In this document: positions 18,856 to 27,292 of the stretch, in pieces | How positions within the stretch are numbered: the stretch's first letter is position 1 | Layout of the letters: the number at the start of each line of letters is the position of its first letter | Source of the DNA: Stenotrophomonas sp. SAU14A_NAIMI4_5 | Lineage (GTDB): Bacteria; Pseudomonadota; Gammaproteobacteria; Xanthomonadales; Xanthomonadaceae | Assembly: GCF_003086795.1 (NCBI RefSeq) | Contig: NZ_CP026003.1 | Coordinates: 3,336,579-3,400,578, forward strand | Direction of reading: 5' to 3' | Length of the DNA stretch: 64,000 nt | Notes under the pieces: generated by a model | What the model was told of the DNA's origin: nothing | The model's database searches: none | What the model saw: the letters and a program-made list of their open reading frames with translations, nothing else | Translations under genes and position numbers: made by a program

Positions 18856-19584
18856 GGGATGGCTCCTCGTCAGTGATAGGGAGTTGAAACGCCCAGGTGG
18901 ATCAAACCCGCGGTTGCTGCGTGCGGGGACCGCCGGCGCGTCAGGCGCGCCGTTACGGATGCGGCAATGCCCGCCTCGATCGGCGGAGCGGGCATCGGAA
19001 CGGAAGATGCCTTGCATTTCTCCGGGGGAAGCGGGGCCATGTCCACCGTCGGCAGGAACGCGGTGGTCTTGAGGGGGCTGCTTCGCATCGGACGATTGAT
19101 TCGGCGCACTCGGTTTGGCAGGCAAGGTCTGCTGAGGCGAAACCTAATCACGGTTTTTTTTACTGTCAACAACCCCCGCGAAAAAATTTCACATCCGCGT
19201 CCATCCGAACGCCGCCGGCACCGCCACCACGCGGCACCTTCCCGGCCCTGCATCGCGCACCGCCAACGTCACGCGCAGCAACACGTGATCGCACCTGCTG
19301 AATAAAAAACGCTTGAAATAAGCACTCTGCGTTGATAGGTGACAACAGATGCCAGGCCATGCACCACGTCGTCCGGCACACGCCAACGCGCGCGCCCGCC
19401 GCACCACAACGGGTCTGCAACGGGGGGTAAAAGTTTTCACATCCGAACACGCAAACGCGGGACGGAAACGCGGATTTGCGCAAAACTGCGCACGCCTGAT
19501 CGCGCCGTTCGATGCCGCCTGATGCCACGCCGAAGGTGTGCCGCGAACCCGATGGCATGAGTCGACGACGGAGGCTGGAACGAA
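18856..19584. other. Long intergenic/5' leader region of the H1-like gene
   Basis: About 730 bp with no supported gene. It contains the probable promoter of the H1-like gene (19141-19169). The leader between that promoter and the start codon has a hairpin ATGCCCGC/GCGGGCAT (about 18968-18999). The motif TCACATCCG, preceded by an A/T-rich run, occurs twice (about 19181-19199 and 19428-19447). Several small open frames here have no codon pattern, ribosome site or motif to support them. Confidence 0.5.
19141..19169 (-). promoter_or_regulatory. Promoter of the H1-like gene
   Basis: On the minus strand: TTGACA (19169-19164), 17-bp spacer containing an A8 run, then TAGGTT (19146-19141). It lies about 280 bp upstream of the start codon at 18855, so a long 5' leader is predicted. 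Confidence 0.6.
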
Positions 19585-19612
19585 AACGGCCACCCGAAGG
19601 TGGCCGTTCTGG
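19585..19612 (-). terminator. Rho-independent terminator of gcvT-gcvH
   Basis: Minus strand: ACGGCCACC-TTCG-GGTGGCCGT followed by TTTCG, just after the gcvH stop. It has a UUCG-type tetraloop. Confidence 0.8.
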
Positions 19613-19629
19613 AAGCAGGAAGCGAGGAC

Positions 19630-20025
19630 TCAGTGGTCTTCGTTTTCCAGGGCTTCGGCGTACGCGTCCGGATCCAGCAGCTCGTTGAGCTCGTCGGCGT
19701 TGGTCAGCTCGACCACGTACATCCAGCCTTCGCCGTAGGCATCTTCGTTGATGGTTTCCGGCTTGTCCGACAGCGCCGAGTTGACCTCGACGATCGTGCC
19801 GCTGACCGGGCTGTAGACGTCCGAGGCGGCCTTGACCGACTCGACGACGGCGATCTGCTCGCCCGCCTTGGCCTCGGCGCCGACTTCGGGCAGCTCGACG
19901 TAGACCAGGTCACCCAGCAGGCCCTGGGCATGGTCGGAAATACCGACGGTGACGCGGCCATTGCCTTCGACGCGGGCCCACTCGTGGGACTTGAGGAACT
20001 TGAGGTCGCCGGGGATCTCGCTCAT
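19630..20025 (-). CDS. gcvH: Glycine cleavage system H protein
   Basis: 131 residues. It carries the lipoyl arm that shuttles the aminomethyl group between the P, T and L proteins of glycine cleavage. The lipoylated Lys65 sits in [11 protein letters not shown], and the family motifs [10 protein letters not shown] and [12 protein letters not shown] are present. It is the second gene of gcvT-gcvH, 94 bp after the gcvT stop, and ends in a terminator. The start [10 protein letters not shown] at 20025 is the family start. gcvP is not in the window. Confidence 0.97.
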   Translation of the reverse strand: MSEIPGDLKFLKSHEWARVEGNGRVTVGISDHAQGLLGDLVYVELPEVGAEAKAGEQIAVVESVKAASDVYSPVSGTIVEVNSALSDKPETINEDAYGEGWMYVVELTNADELNELLDPDAYAEALENEDH

Positions 20026-20119
20026 GGGAACTGCTCCAGGTTTTGCAGGGGGTGGAAAAAACGGGGCTAGTGTAACCAACCGACCGCCACTGCTGTCAGT
20101 GACGGCCGGCACGTTCGGA

Positions 20120-21232
20120 TCAGGCGTCGGCGAGCACGCCGGGCTGGGCCTGGCCTTCGCGGACGAACGGGAACTTGACCACGCGCACCGGCACCTGCCG
20201 GCCGCGGATATCGACGGTGACCTGGCCGAGTTCGCCCGCCGGCACGCGGGCGAATGCGATGCCCTTGGCCAGGCTCGGCGAGAAGGTGCCGGACAGGATT
20301 TCGCCCTGGCCGCCGGCGGTGGTCACCGCCTGGCCATGGCGCAGCACGCCCTTCTCGTCCATCACCAGGCCGATCATCTGGCGCGCGTTGCCGGCGGCCT
20401 TCTGCGCCTCCAGCACGTCGCGGCCGATGAAGTCGCGGCCTTCGTCCAGCGACACGGTCCAGGCCAGCGCCGCTTCGTACGGGCTGATCGCTTCGTCCAT
20501 GTCCTGGCCATACAGGTTCATGCCGGCTTCCAGGCGCAGGGTGTCGCGCGCGCCGAGGCCGGCCGGCTTCACGCCTGCCGCCAGCAGGCGGTTCCAGAAG
20601 GCGACCACGGCGTCCTGCGGCAGCAGGATCTCGAAGCCGTCTTCGCCGGTGTAGCCGGTGCGGGCGACGAACAGTTCAACACCGTCGTCCGCCTTGACCT
20701 GCAGGGCAGCGAAGCGGCCGAGCTTGGCCAGCGCGTCGCGGTCGCTGCCGCCGACCAGGCCGACGACGCTGTCGCGCGCCTGCGGGCCCTGCACGGCGAG
20801 GATGGCCAGGTCCGGGCGCTGCTCGACGCTGACGCCGAACGGTGCCGCCTGTTCGCGCAGCCAGGCCAGGTCCTTCTCGCGGGTGGAGGCGTTGACGACC
20901 ATGCGGAAGAAGTCATCGGCCAGGTAGTAGACGATCAGGTCGTCGATGACGCCGCCGGCCGGATTCAGCATGCACGAGTACAGCGCCTTGCCCGGCACCT
21001 TCAGCTTGTCGATGGAGTTGGCCAGCAGGCGGCGCAGGAACGGCTTGACCTGCTCGCCGCGCAGGTCGACCACGGTCATGTGGCTGACGTCGAAGACGCC
21101 GGCTTCGCGGCGCACCAGGTGGTGTTCGTCCAGCTGCGAGCCGTAGTGGATGGGCATGTCCCAACCCCCGAAATCGACCATCTTGGCGCCGAGGGCGCGG
21201 TGGGTATCGTTGAGCAGCGTCTTCTGGGTCAT
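20120..21232 (-). CDS. gcvT: Glycine cleavage system T protein (aminomethyltransferase)
   Basis: 370 residues, the usual length. It moves the methylene group from the H-protein lipoamide to tetrahydrofolate and releases ammonia. Family motifs: [17 protein letters not shown] near residue 16, [32 protein letters not shown] and [18 protein letters not shown]. The start [15 protein letters not shown] at 21232 was chosen from the family. The longer frame to 21592 translates repeat DNA. A -10 like GATAAT lies about 40 bp upstream on the minus strand. I saw no glycine riboswitch in the short leader before repeat locus B. Confidence 0.97.
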   Translation of the reverse strand: MTQKTLLNDTHRALGAKMVDFGGWDMPIHYGSQLDEHHLVRREAGVFDVSHMTVVDLRGEQVKPFLRRLLANSIDKLKVPGKALYSCMLNPAGGVIDDLIVYYLADDFFRMVVNASTREKDLAWLREQAAPFGVSVEQRPDLAILAVQGPQARDSVVGLVGGSDRDALAKLGRFAALQVKADDGVELFVARTGYTGEDGFEILLPQDAVVAFWNRLLAAGVKPAGLGARDTLRLEAGMNLYGQDMDEAISPYEAALAWTVSLDEGRDFIGRDVLEAQKAAGNARQMIGLVMDEKGVLRHGQAVTTAGGQGEILSGTFSPSLAKGIAFARVPAGELGQVTVDIRGRQVPVRVVKFPFVREGQAQPGVLADA

Positions 21233-21323
21233 GACCGGTCCGGCAGCAGGATAAACAAGAGCGTCCATTATCCCAGATCGGTCGGCGGCAGGCGTGCCGC
21301 AGCGCAGCGGGGGTTGTTGGGTT

Positions 21324-21343
21324 GTAGCCGGCCTGCGGCCGGC
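21324..21343 (+). repeat. SMAG-type GTAG palindrome
   Basis: GTAGCCGGCCTGCGGCCGGC: GTAG head with stem GCCGGCC/GGCCGGC. Confidence 0.7.
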
Positions 21344-21404
21344 AGCGCTTTCTACAAGCCAGAGCGCAGAGCCAGAGCACTCAGGCTCTGGGTTGTTTCG
21401 GGTT

Positions 21405-21510
21405 GGGCGGGGCGGTGTGGGCTGGCAGGACACGCCGTAAACCCGTCCATGGGGGCTCGATGGCGCCATCCATGGCGCCAACGGTCCTGCCACCCCACAC
21501 CGCCCCGCCC
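21405..21510 (+). repeat. Composite palindrome copy B-left
   Basis: 27-bp arms (21405-21431 and 21484-21510), one mismatch. The 52-bp core (21432-21483) starts ACGCCGTAAACCC and is identical, base for base, to the core at 55334-55385, although the arms differ. Confidence 0.9.
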
Positions 21511-21601
21511 CTGCCAGGTTCCGTGGTGACGGATGGCAAGTGCCAGAGCAGAGCAAGAGCAAGAGCAAGAGCAGATGTGGATGTCGATACATATATAGAG
21601 A

Positions 21602-21640
21602 GGGGTCGGAGCCCTTTCCTGCGGAAAGGGATCCGACCCC
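21602..21640. repeat. GGGGTCGGAGCC-type hairpin repeat
   Basis: 39 bp, GGGGTCGGAGCCCTTTCC to GGATCCGACCCC, with stem CCCTTTCC/GGAAAGGG. It is the second of three copies in the window. Confidence 0.8.
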
Positions 21641-21707
21641 GGGCGAGCGCTTTTGCTTCTGCTCTTTATTTCTTTTCCGTGGGCTGGACGCGCACGGAAA
21701 CTGTCGA

Positions 21708-21813
21708 GGGTCGGGCGGGTGGGCTGTGCAGGGGCGTGAGCCGCATGGATGCGGCGACCGAGCTTACATGGACGTACTTGCAGCGCTCCCTGCACAGCCC
21801 ACCCGCCCGACCC
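21708..21813 (-). repeat. Composite palindrome copy B-right
   Basis: 26-bp perfect arms (21708-21733 and 21788-21813) around a 54-bp core in the opposite orientation to B-left. Read on the minus strand it contains AAGTACGTCCATGTAAGCTC. Confidence 0.9.
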
Positions 21814-21874
21814 AAACACATGAACCGCCTTCGGCGACCACCCCACGAGGGGCTGCGCCGTTGGCTGGAAACCC

Positions 21875-22618
21875 TCAGATGCGCGTGGTGGCCAGGAAGC
21901 GCTCGCGGTCCTGCTGGGTGCGCCGGCGGATTTCTTCCAGCGCCTGGCTTTCGGTCGCTTCCAGCATTGCCTCGAACAGGCGCTGGAAGTGGTAGCGCAT
22001 GGCATTGCGCGCGGCCACCGGGTCGCGGCTGCGCAGCGCCTCGAAGATCGCCATGTGCTCGTCGGCACGGCTGGCACCGTCGTCATGGCAGACCCGCGCG
22101 TAGACCTCGGCCACCCGCGGCAGATCGCTGCGCATGCGCCAGATCTGCTGGATGAAGTACTCCACCACCGGGTTGCCGGACAGGCGGGCGATGGTCAGGT
22201 GGAAGCGGCGGTCGAAGTCACCGGCTTCCTCATCGGTCAGGTCGCGGCGGCACAGCGCCTGGGCCAGCACCTGCAGTTCGGCGATGCCGGCCTCGTCGAT
22301 GTTGCTGGCGGCGAGCGCCGCGGCCTCGGCCTCGAACACCGCACGGGCGGCGGTGAGGTCGAAGGCGCTGACATCGGGCAGGCCACCGGAGGCCTGCGTC
22401 GGGCGTGGCTTGACGTACACGCCCGAGCCGATGCGGATGGCGATCCAGCCCTGGGCTTCCAGGGCGATCTCGGCTTCACGCACGGTCACCCGGCTGACGC
22501 CGAATCGTTCGGCCAGCTCACGCTCGCCCGGCAGGCGCGAGCCCGGCGGAAATTCGCCGTCCTCGATCAGCTTGCGGAGCTTGGCGGCGATGGTCTGGTA
22601 GAGGCGGTTGGCGGACAT
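21875..22618 (-). CDS. GntR family regulator, FCD (FadR) subgroup
   Basis: 247 residues. An N-terminal GntR winged HTH (residues ~8-75: RLYQTIAAKLRKLIEDGEFP, LPGERELAERFGVSRVTVRE, ending in IRIGSGVYVKP) and a C-terminal FCD domain with candidate metal-binding residues in FDRRFHLTIARLSGN, ADEHMAIFEAL and AMRYHFQRLF. It sits 102 bp after the stop of the TonB receptor gene on the same strand and beside the alginate-lyase operon. FCD regulators commonly sense uronates (UxuR, ExuR, KdgR-like), so it is the likely regulator of this locus; candidate operators are at 25723-25732 and 25798-25807. Confidence 0.9.
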   Translation of the reverse strand: MSANRLYQTIAAKLRKLIEDGEFPPGSRLPGERELAERFGVSRVTVREAEIALEAQGWIAIRIGSGVYVKPRPTQASGGLPDVSAFDLTAARAVFEAEAAALAASNIDEAGIAELQVLAQALCRRDLTDEEAGDFDRRFHLTIARLSGNPVVEYFIQQIWRMRSDLPRVAEVYARVCHDDGASRADEHMAIFEALRSRDPVAARNAMRYHFQRLFEAMLEATESQALEEIRRRTQQDRERFLATTRI

Positions 22619-22720
22619 GCGGCTGACCCTTGGCGGTTCCCTCCGGGCCCGTCCCGGGCCACCGTGCGCGGTGCGGGTCCGGATGGAGCGACGGCGCGAC
22701 CACTGGCCGCGCCGCCCTGT

Positions 22721-25612
22721 TCAGAACTTGTATCGTACACCGAAATACGCACGCCGCCCGTAGGTCACCACTTCACGGAAATTGCCGTAAAGCGGCTGGT
22801 ACGCCACGCGCGGTTCGTTGGTCAGGTTCATCAGCTCCAGCGACAGCGACAGCTGCTTGTTGACCTTGTAGCGCATGCGCAGGTCGACGCTGGTGTTGTC
22901 GTCGTAGTAGCGGTTCTGCTGCGCGGTGTTGCCGGTGAAGTCCTGGTAGTAGTGCGAGCGGAACTTGCCGATGGCCTGGATGTTGAAGCGGCCCACGTCC
23001 CAGTAGATCGAACCGGACAGCACGTGCCGCGAGAAACCGCTGAGGCCGGCCGGCGGCACGATGGCCGGGATGACGGTGCCATCGGCGGCCAGCTGCTCGC
23101 CCAGTCGCGAATCCTGTGTCTCGTAGTCGGCGTCGGCGTAGTTGTAGCTGACCTTGAAGCCCAGCCCATCGAACGGCTTGGGCAGGTAGGACAGGCGATG
23201 GGTGACGCTCAGCTCCAGGCCGGTCAGGGTGCTGTCATCGTCGGTGGTCACCTGCTGGCGCACCGGCACGGTCACGGTCTGCCCGTTGATGGTGTAGGTC
23301 TCCGGCACCAGCGCGGTGGCGGTGCCGCCGTTGAACTGCTTCCAGTACACCGCGCCGGCCAGCATGGTGTCCGGGTTCGGGTACCACTCCAGCGACAGGT
23401 CGCCGTTCCAGGACATCAGCGGCTGCGCGGCCGGGTTGCCGCTGGCACTGATGTCGTCCAGCGCATCGGCCAGGTTGCCGTAGGTGGCATCGCTGCTGAC
23501 ATTGATGGTGCGGCCGGCACCGAGCGCCGCGATGTCCGGGCGTGACATGGCGCGGTAGGCACCGACGCGCAGCAGCACGTCCGGACGCAGTTCGAACGCC
23601 GCGTTCAGGCTGGGCAGCAGCTTGTCATTGCCGGCCTTGAACACCTGGGTGGTGTAGTTGCCGGTCGGCTGCAGGCGGATCGTGCCATCGCCGTTGTCCT
23701 CGATCTGCAGGTCGGTGCGCACGCCCTCCGAACGCACATCGGTCTTGACCCAGCGCAGGCCGACGTTGCCGGTCACCGGCAGCCCGAACAGGCTGCTGCT
23801 GAACTCACCCAGCAGGTACAGCGCGCGCGTCTTCTCGGTGATGTCGACGTTGTTGGGATCCTGGAAGTCCGGATCCAGGCCGCTGTCGAGGCTGCCACGG
23901 AAGGACTGGTACAGGCAGTTGGGATCGAAGTACGCCCACGAGGAGATCGTGTTGCCGCTGGCGGCATCCATGAAATCGCTCTGCGGGAACGGCGCGCGGC
24001 AGGCCTGGTTGGCGGCGATGATCTTCGCCTTGTCGGCGGCCACGCGCTGGTCGTAGTCGGTCACCAGGGTGTTGTCGCGCAGGCGGTAGTCGGCCTGGCT
24101 GGCGCGCACGCCGCCCTTGATGCGGGTGAAGAAGCCCGACTCGGGCATGAAGCTGGCATCAAAGCGGCCGGCCTTGATCTTGTGGTCGTTCTCGGTCGCG
24201 CTGGAGGTGACGCGGGCCGCACCGGAGTATGCATCCCAGTTCTGCACATCGAAGTTCGGCGCCAGGGCCACGCTCGGCACTTCGCCATGCCAGTCCCAGT
24301 CGTAGTCGACATAACCGGTGGTGCCGCTGCTGATGCCCGGCACGATGGCATTGTTGATGTCCCGCTGGTTGGCCCGCAGGCGGGTCATGCGCTCGCTGTC
24401 CAGGCGGTTGGTATGCGAGTAGGACAGGTCGGTGGACAGTTCCCAGGCCGGGCTCGGCCGCACGATCAGGTTCAGCCCGCCACCGGTGTATTCCTCGCCG
24501 CGCCAGTAGCGGTTGGAGGTGGAATCGATCGAGGTGCTGCCATGCAGGTGGCGGACGATGCCGTTTTCGTCCACCTCGCGCTGGGTGATGCCACGGCGCG
24601 CGTTGGACAGGCTCAGGTCGCTGCGGTTTTCATACCAGTTGCGCTGGGTGTGCTCGAAGTCGACGTTCACTTCGACCACATCGTTGGGCCGCCACTGCAC
24701 CGCAGCGAACTCGCTCTGGCGGTCGTTGCGTTCCTGCTTCAGGCGGTAGATGCGGCTGCTCGGCACCAGGTAGTACGGCGCACCGTTGGCGATGGCCTGC
24801 GCGCCCACTTCGGAGCAGTTGGCGTTGGTCACGTTCTGGTTGCCATCGCAGGCGTACCAGGTGGAACCGCTGGTGATGCTCTCTTCCGGGTCGGTGCCAT
24901 CCAGGCGCTGGAAGCCCAGCGAGACGCCCAGCTTCTGGCCGTCGCCGAACTCGAACTGGTCGATGTAGCTGGCAGTGCCGCGGTAGCCGATGCCATCGTC
25001 ATCGCGGTACTTCTTGTCATACTCGGCCCAGCTGCCGCGCAGGTCGAACTGCACCGAGCGTTTGCCGTATTCCAGCGGCTTGACCGTTTCCAGGCCGATG
25101 GTGCCGGCCACGCCGCCTTCGATGATGTCGGCGCGCTGGGTCTTGTAGATGGCCACCGTATTGATCAGCTCGGCCGGGAACATGTTGAAGTTCACCGAGC
25201 GGTCGCCGCTGCCGTTGGTGATCTCGCGGCCGTTGAAATTGGTGCTGCTGAGGAAGGCGCCGAGGCCGCGGATGGAAATTTCCGAGGCACCGGTCTTGTC
25301 GCGGGTCGAGGCGGCGCCGGTCAGCGTTTCGATCGCATCGGCCAGCGACGGCGCCGGCAGATCGCCGATGTCGTCTGCCGAGAGCACGTCGGCGATGACC
25401 GTGTCGTCTCGCTTCTTGTTGATCGAACTCTGCATCGATTCGCGGATGCCGGTGACCTGCACCTGGTCCAGCGTGGTGGCGTCCTGCCCGGCGCTGCCGG
25501 TGGTGGACTGCGCCTGCGCCAGCGGAGCGGCGGCCAGCGCGGCAAGCAAAGCCACGACGAGGGGCGTGGGTGACAGCGTGATGGTGCGTACAGCTCCGGC
25601 AGATTGCCGCAT
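22721..25612 (-). CDS. TonB-dependent receptor of alginate locus
   Basis: 963 residues. The signal peptide ends in PLAQAQ (residue ~33), a TonB-box-like LDQVQVTGIRESMQSSINK follows, then the plug (AIETLTGAASTRDKTGASEI, SIRGLGAF, GREITNGSGDRSVNFNMFPA, IEGGVAGTIGLETVKP) and a barrel that ends in VRYKF. The GIRxSxxSSxxxKR start and the long plug place it in the Caulobacter/Xanthomonas-type group for glycan uptake. The position, divergent from two alginate lyases and a uronate carrier, argues for oligo-alginate import. I set the start at ATG 25612, with GGAGGAAACC before it. Confidence 0.92.
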   Translation of the reverse strand: MRQSAGAVRTITLSPTPLVVALLAALAAAPLAQAQSTTGSAGQDATTLDQVQVTGIRESMQSSINKKRDDTVIADVLSADDIGDLPAPSLADAIETLTGAASTRDKTGASEISIRGLGAFLSSTNFNGREITNGSGDRSVNFNMFPAELINTVAIYKTQRADIIEGGVAGTIGLETVKPLEYGKRSVQFDLRGSWAEYDKKYRDDDGIGYRGTASYIDQFEFGDGQKLGVSLGFQRLDGTDPEESITSGSTWYACDGNQNVTNANCSEVGAQAIANGAPYYLVPSSRIYRLKQERNDRQSEFAAVQWRPNDVVEVNVDFEHTQRNWYENRSDLSLSNARRGITQREVDENGIVRHLHGSTSIDSTSNRYWRGEEYTGGGLNLIVRPSPAWELSTDLSYSHTNRLDSERMTRLRANQRDINNAIVPGISSGTTGYVDYDWDWHGEVPSVALAPNFDVQNWDAYSGAARVTSSATENDHKIKAGRFDASFMPESGFFTRIKGGVRASQADYRLRDNTLVTDYDQRVAADKAKIIAANQACRAPFPQSDFMDAASGNTISSWAYFDPNCLYQSFRGSLDSGLDPDFQDPNNVDITEKTRALYLLGEFSSSLFGLPVTGNVGLRWVKTDVRSEGVRTDLQIEDNGDGTIRLQPTGNYTTQVFKAGNDKLLPSLNAAFELRPDVLLRVGAYRAMSRPDIAALGAGRTINVSSDATYGNLADALDDISASGNPAAQPLMSWNGDLSLEWYPNPDTMLAGAVYWKQFNGGTATALVPETYTINGQTVTVPVRQQVTTDDDSTLTGLELSVTHRLSYLPKPFDGLGFKVSYNYADADYETQDSRLGEQLAADGTVIPAIVPPAGLSGFSRHVLSGSIYWDVGRFNIQAIGKFRSHYYQDFTGNTAQQNRYYDDNTSVDLRMRYKVNKQLSLSLELMNLTNEPRVAYQPLYGNFREVVTYGRRAYFGVRYKF

Positions 25613-25722
25613 GGTTTCCTCCTCCCAAAGGATCGCCTGGTTGGCAGGCGTGGACGCAGCTTCGACATGCGGACACCGTAATGTCAACCAACTGGACTGG
25701 ATTTTTCTTAATACCTTTGTTT

Positions 25723-25807
25723 CATACCACTTGGCCGTCATTAAATGTGCTGATGCAGCATGACTTTGCGCGAAAGCTGGCTTACAACAGACCCCGCAAG
25801 TGGTATG
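25723..25807. promoter_or_regulatory. Candidate operator pair for the GntR/FCD regulator
   Basis: A 10-bp sequence AAGTGGTATG occurs once on each strand (minus at 25723-25732, plus at 25798-25807), separated by 65 bp. Each site lies on the side of one of the divergent genes (TonB receptor, PL6 lyase) and reads toward a following A/C-rich half (GTGGTATGAAAC, GTGGTATGCACAC). The spacing and symmetry suit co-regulation of both transcripts. Confidence 0.5.
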
Positions 25808-25852
25808 CACACCCAGCCGAAACGACGGCCCGACCGTCCCTGGAAGGACTTC

Positions 25853-27292
25853 ATGCGCACCGAATCGACTTCGTACCGCCCGTCCAACCGGCTTCCCGGA
25901 TCATTCCTCGCAACTGGTCTGGCAATCTGCCTGACCACTTCGTCGGCACAGGCCGCCAGCTGGCTGGTCCACGATGCCGCCGAGTTCACCACCGCCGCGG
26001 CCGCCCTGCAGCCCGGCGATGAAATCGTGCTGGCCGACGGCACCTGGACCGACACCCGTCTGCTGCTGAAGGGCCAGGGCACCGAGGCCGCGCCGATCAC
26101 CCTGCGCGCACAGACCCCGGGCAAGGTGATCCTCAGCGGGCGTTCGGACCTGCGCCTGGCCGGCAGCTACCTGCAGGTCTCCAACCTGGTGTTCCGCAAC
26201 GGCTACACGCCGGGCGATGCGGTGGTGGCCTTCCGCGAATCGAGCAAGGCGGTGGCCAGCCACAGCCGGGTGACCGGCCTGGTCATCGATGACTACACCA
26301 ACCCCGATGCCAGCGACCAGGACTACTGGGTATCGCTGTACGGCAGCCACAACCGCCTCGACCACAGCCAGCTGCGCGGCAAGACCAATGCCGGGCCGAC
26401 CGTGGTGGTGGTGCGCGATGCCACCCAGGGCCTGGACAACCAGCACCGCATCGACCACAACTGGTTCGGGCCGCGCCCGCTGCTCGGCGTCAACGGCGGC
26501 GAAACGATCCGCGTCGGCACCAGCGATACCTCGCTGAGCGATTCCAACAGCACCGTGGAAAACAACTGGTTCGAAGGCTGCGACGGCGAGACCGAGATCG
26601 TCTCCAACAAGTCCGGTGGCAACACCTACCGCGGCAACGTCTTCTATCGGTCGGCCGGCGCGCTGACCCTGCGCCACGGCAACGGCAACCGGGTGCTCGA
26701 CAACGTCTTCCTCGGCGACGACAAGGCCGGCACCGGCGGCGTGCGCATCATCAACGCCGACCAGACCGTCAGCAACAACTACTTCGAGCGTCTGGCCGGT
26801 TCCAGCAACCGCTCGGCGCTGGCGATCATGGACGCGCAGGCCGATCCGCCGCTGTCCGGCTATGCGCCGGTGGCCAACGCGACCATCAGCCGCAACACCT
26901 TCGTGGATGTGGCGAAGATCAGCTTCGGCGTCGGCCATGACGCGGCGAAGGGCATCGACGTGGCCGCCATCAACAGCCGCTTCAGCGCCAACCTGATCGT
27001 CAACCGCACCAGCAGGAACCCACCCAACGCCGCCAGTTCGCTGGCCGGCATCGCTTTCAGCGGCAACGTGCAGTCGCCGCAGGCAAGCACCGTGTTTCCC
27101 AGCGGCGTCGAAAGCCGCAGCGTGACCCTGCAGCAGGCCGCCAATGGCCTGTGGACGCCCACCCCTGCCCTGCCCGCTACCGGTGCCGATCCGGCGCTGG
27201 CGATGACCGCACGCGAGGCCACGGGGGTGGACTGGTATCCCAAGGTGGGCGAGGTTGCCCTGTCCCGCACCAGCACCGGAGTTGATCGATGA
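25853..27292 (+). CDS. Polysaccharide lyase family 6 (alginate lyase)
   Basis: 479 residues. Signal peptide through SSAQAAS (residue ~33), so the enzyme is exported. The rest is a right-handed beta-helix of the chondroitinase B/alginate lyase type, visible as N-rich rungs (NWFGPRPLLGVNGGETIRVG, NSTVENNWFEGCDGETEI). The catalytic pair is in place: Lys253 in IVSNKSGGN and Arg274 in LTLRHGNGN, matching Lys250/Arg271 of chondroitinase B. It cleaves alginate by beta-elimination. First gene of the operon; the stop overlaps the PL17 start (ATGA). I chose ATG 25853 with GGAAGGA upstream. Confidence 0.92.
   Translation: MRTESTSYRPSNRLPGSFLATGLAICLTTSSAQAASWLVHDAAEFTTAAAALQPGDEIVLADGTWTDTRLLLKGQGTEAAPITLRAQTPGKVILSGRSDLRLAGSYLQVSNLVFRNGYTPGDAVVAFRESSKAVASHSRVTGLVIDDYTNPDASDQDYWVSLYGSHNRLDHSQLRGKTNAGPTVVVVRDATQGLDNQHRIDHNWFGPRPLLGVNGGETIRVGTSDTSLSDSNSTVENNWFEGCDGETEIVSNKSGGNTYRGNVFYRSAGALTLRHGNGNRVLDNVFLGDDKAGTGGVRIINADQTVSNNYFERLAGSSNRSALAIMDAQADPPLSGYAPVANATISRNTFVDVAKISFGVGHDAAKGIDVAAINSRFSANLIVNRTSRNPPNAASSLAGIAFSGNVQSPQASTVFPSGVESRSVTLQQAANGLWTPTPALPATGADPALAMTAREATGVDWYPKVGEVALSRTSTGVDR

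Larger units (their letters stand above)
21233..21874. other. Intergenic repeat locus B (composite paired-palindrome element)
   Basis: 642 bp without a gene. In order: the gcvT promoter region; a SMAG-like hairpin (21324-21343); palindrome B-left (21405-21510); a GGGGTCGGAGCC-type hairpin (21602-21640); the CTTTTG plus T-rich tract and the hairpin TTTCCGTG/CACGGAAA with ACTGTC (21650-21705); palindrome B-right (21708-21813) in inverted orientation; and the 24-bp boundary motif beginning CCACGAGGGGCT (21843-21866), eight bases from the stop of the GntR-type gene. Confidence 0.85.

Noticed and set aside
18856..19125. N-terminal extension of the H1-like protein by 89 codons
   Set aside because: The extension has no lysine repeats or conserved character, and the MATKK start is typical of the family.
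21233..21300. Possible glycine riboswitch upstream of gcvT
   Set aside because: Only about 70 bp separate the start codon from repeat DNA, and none of the conserved glycine-aptamer core was visible.
21352..22155. Open frames across repeat loci A-D that could be small proteins
   Set aside because: Their codons are dictated by the palindromes, the same peptides recur only because the DNA repeats, and none has a ribosome site or starts consistently.
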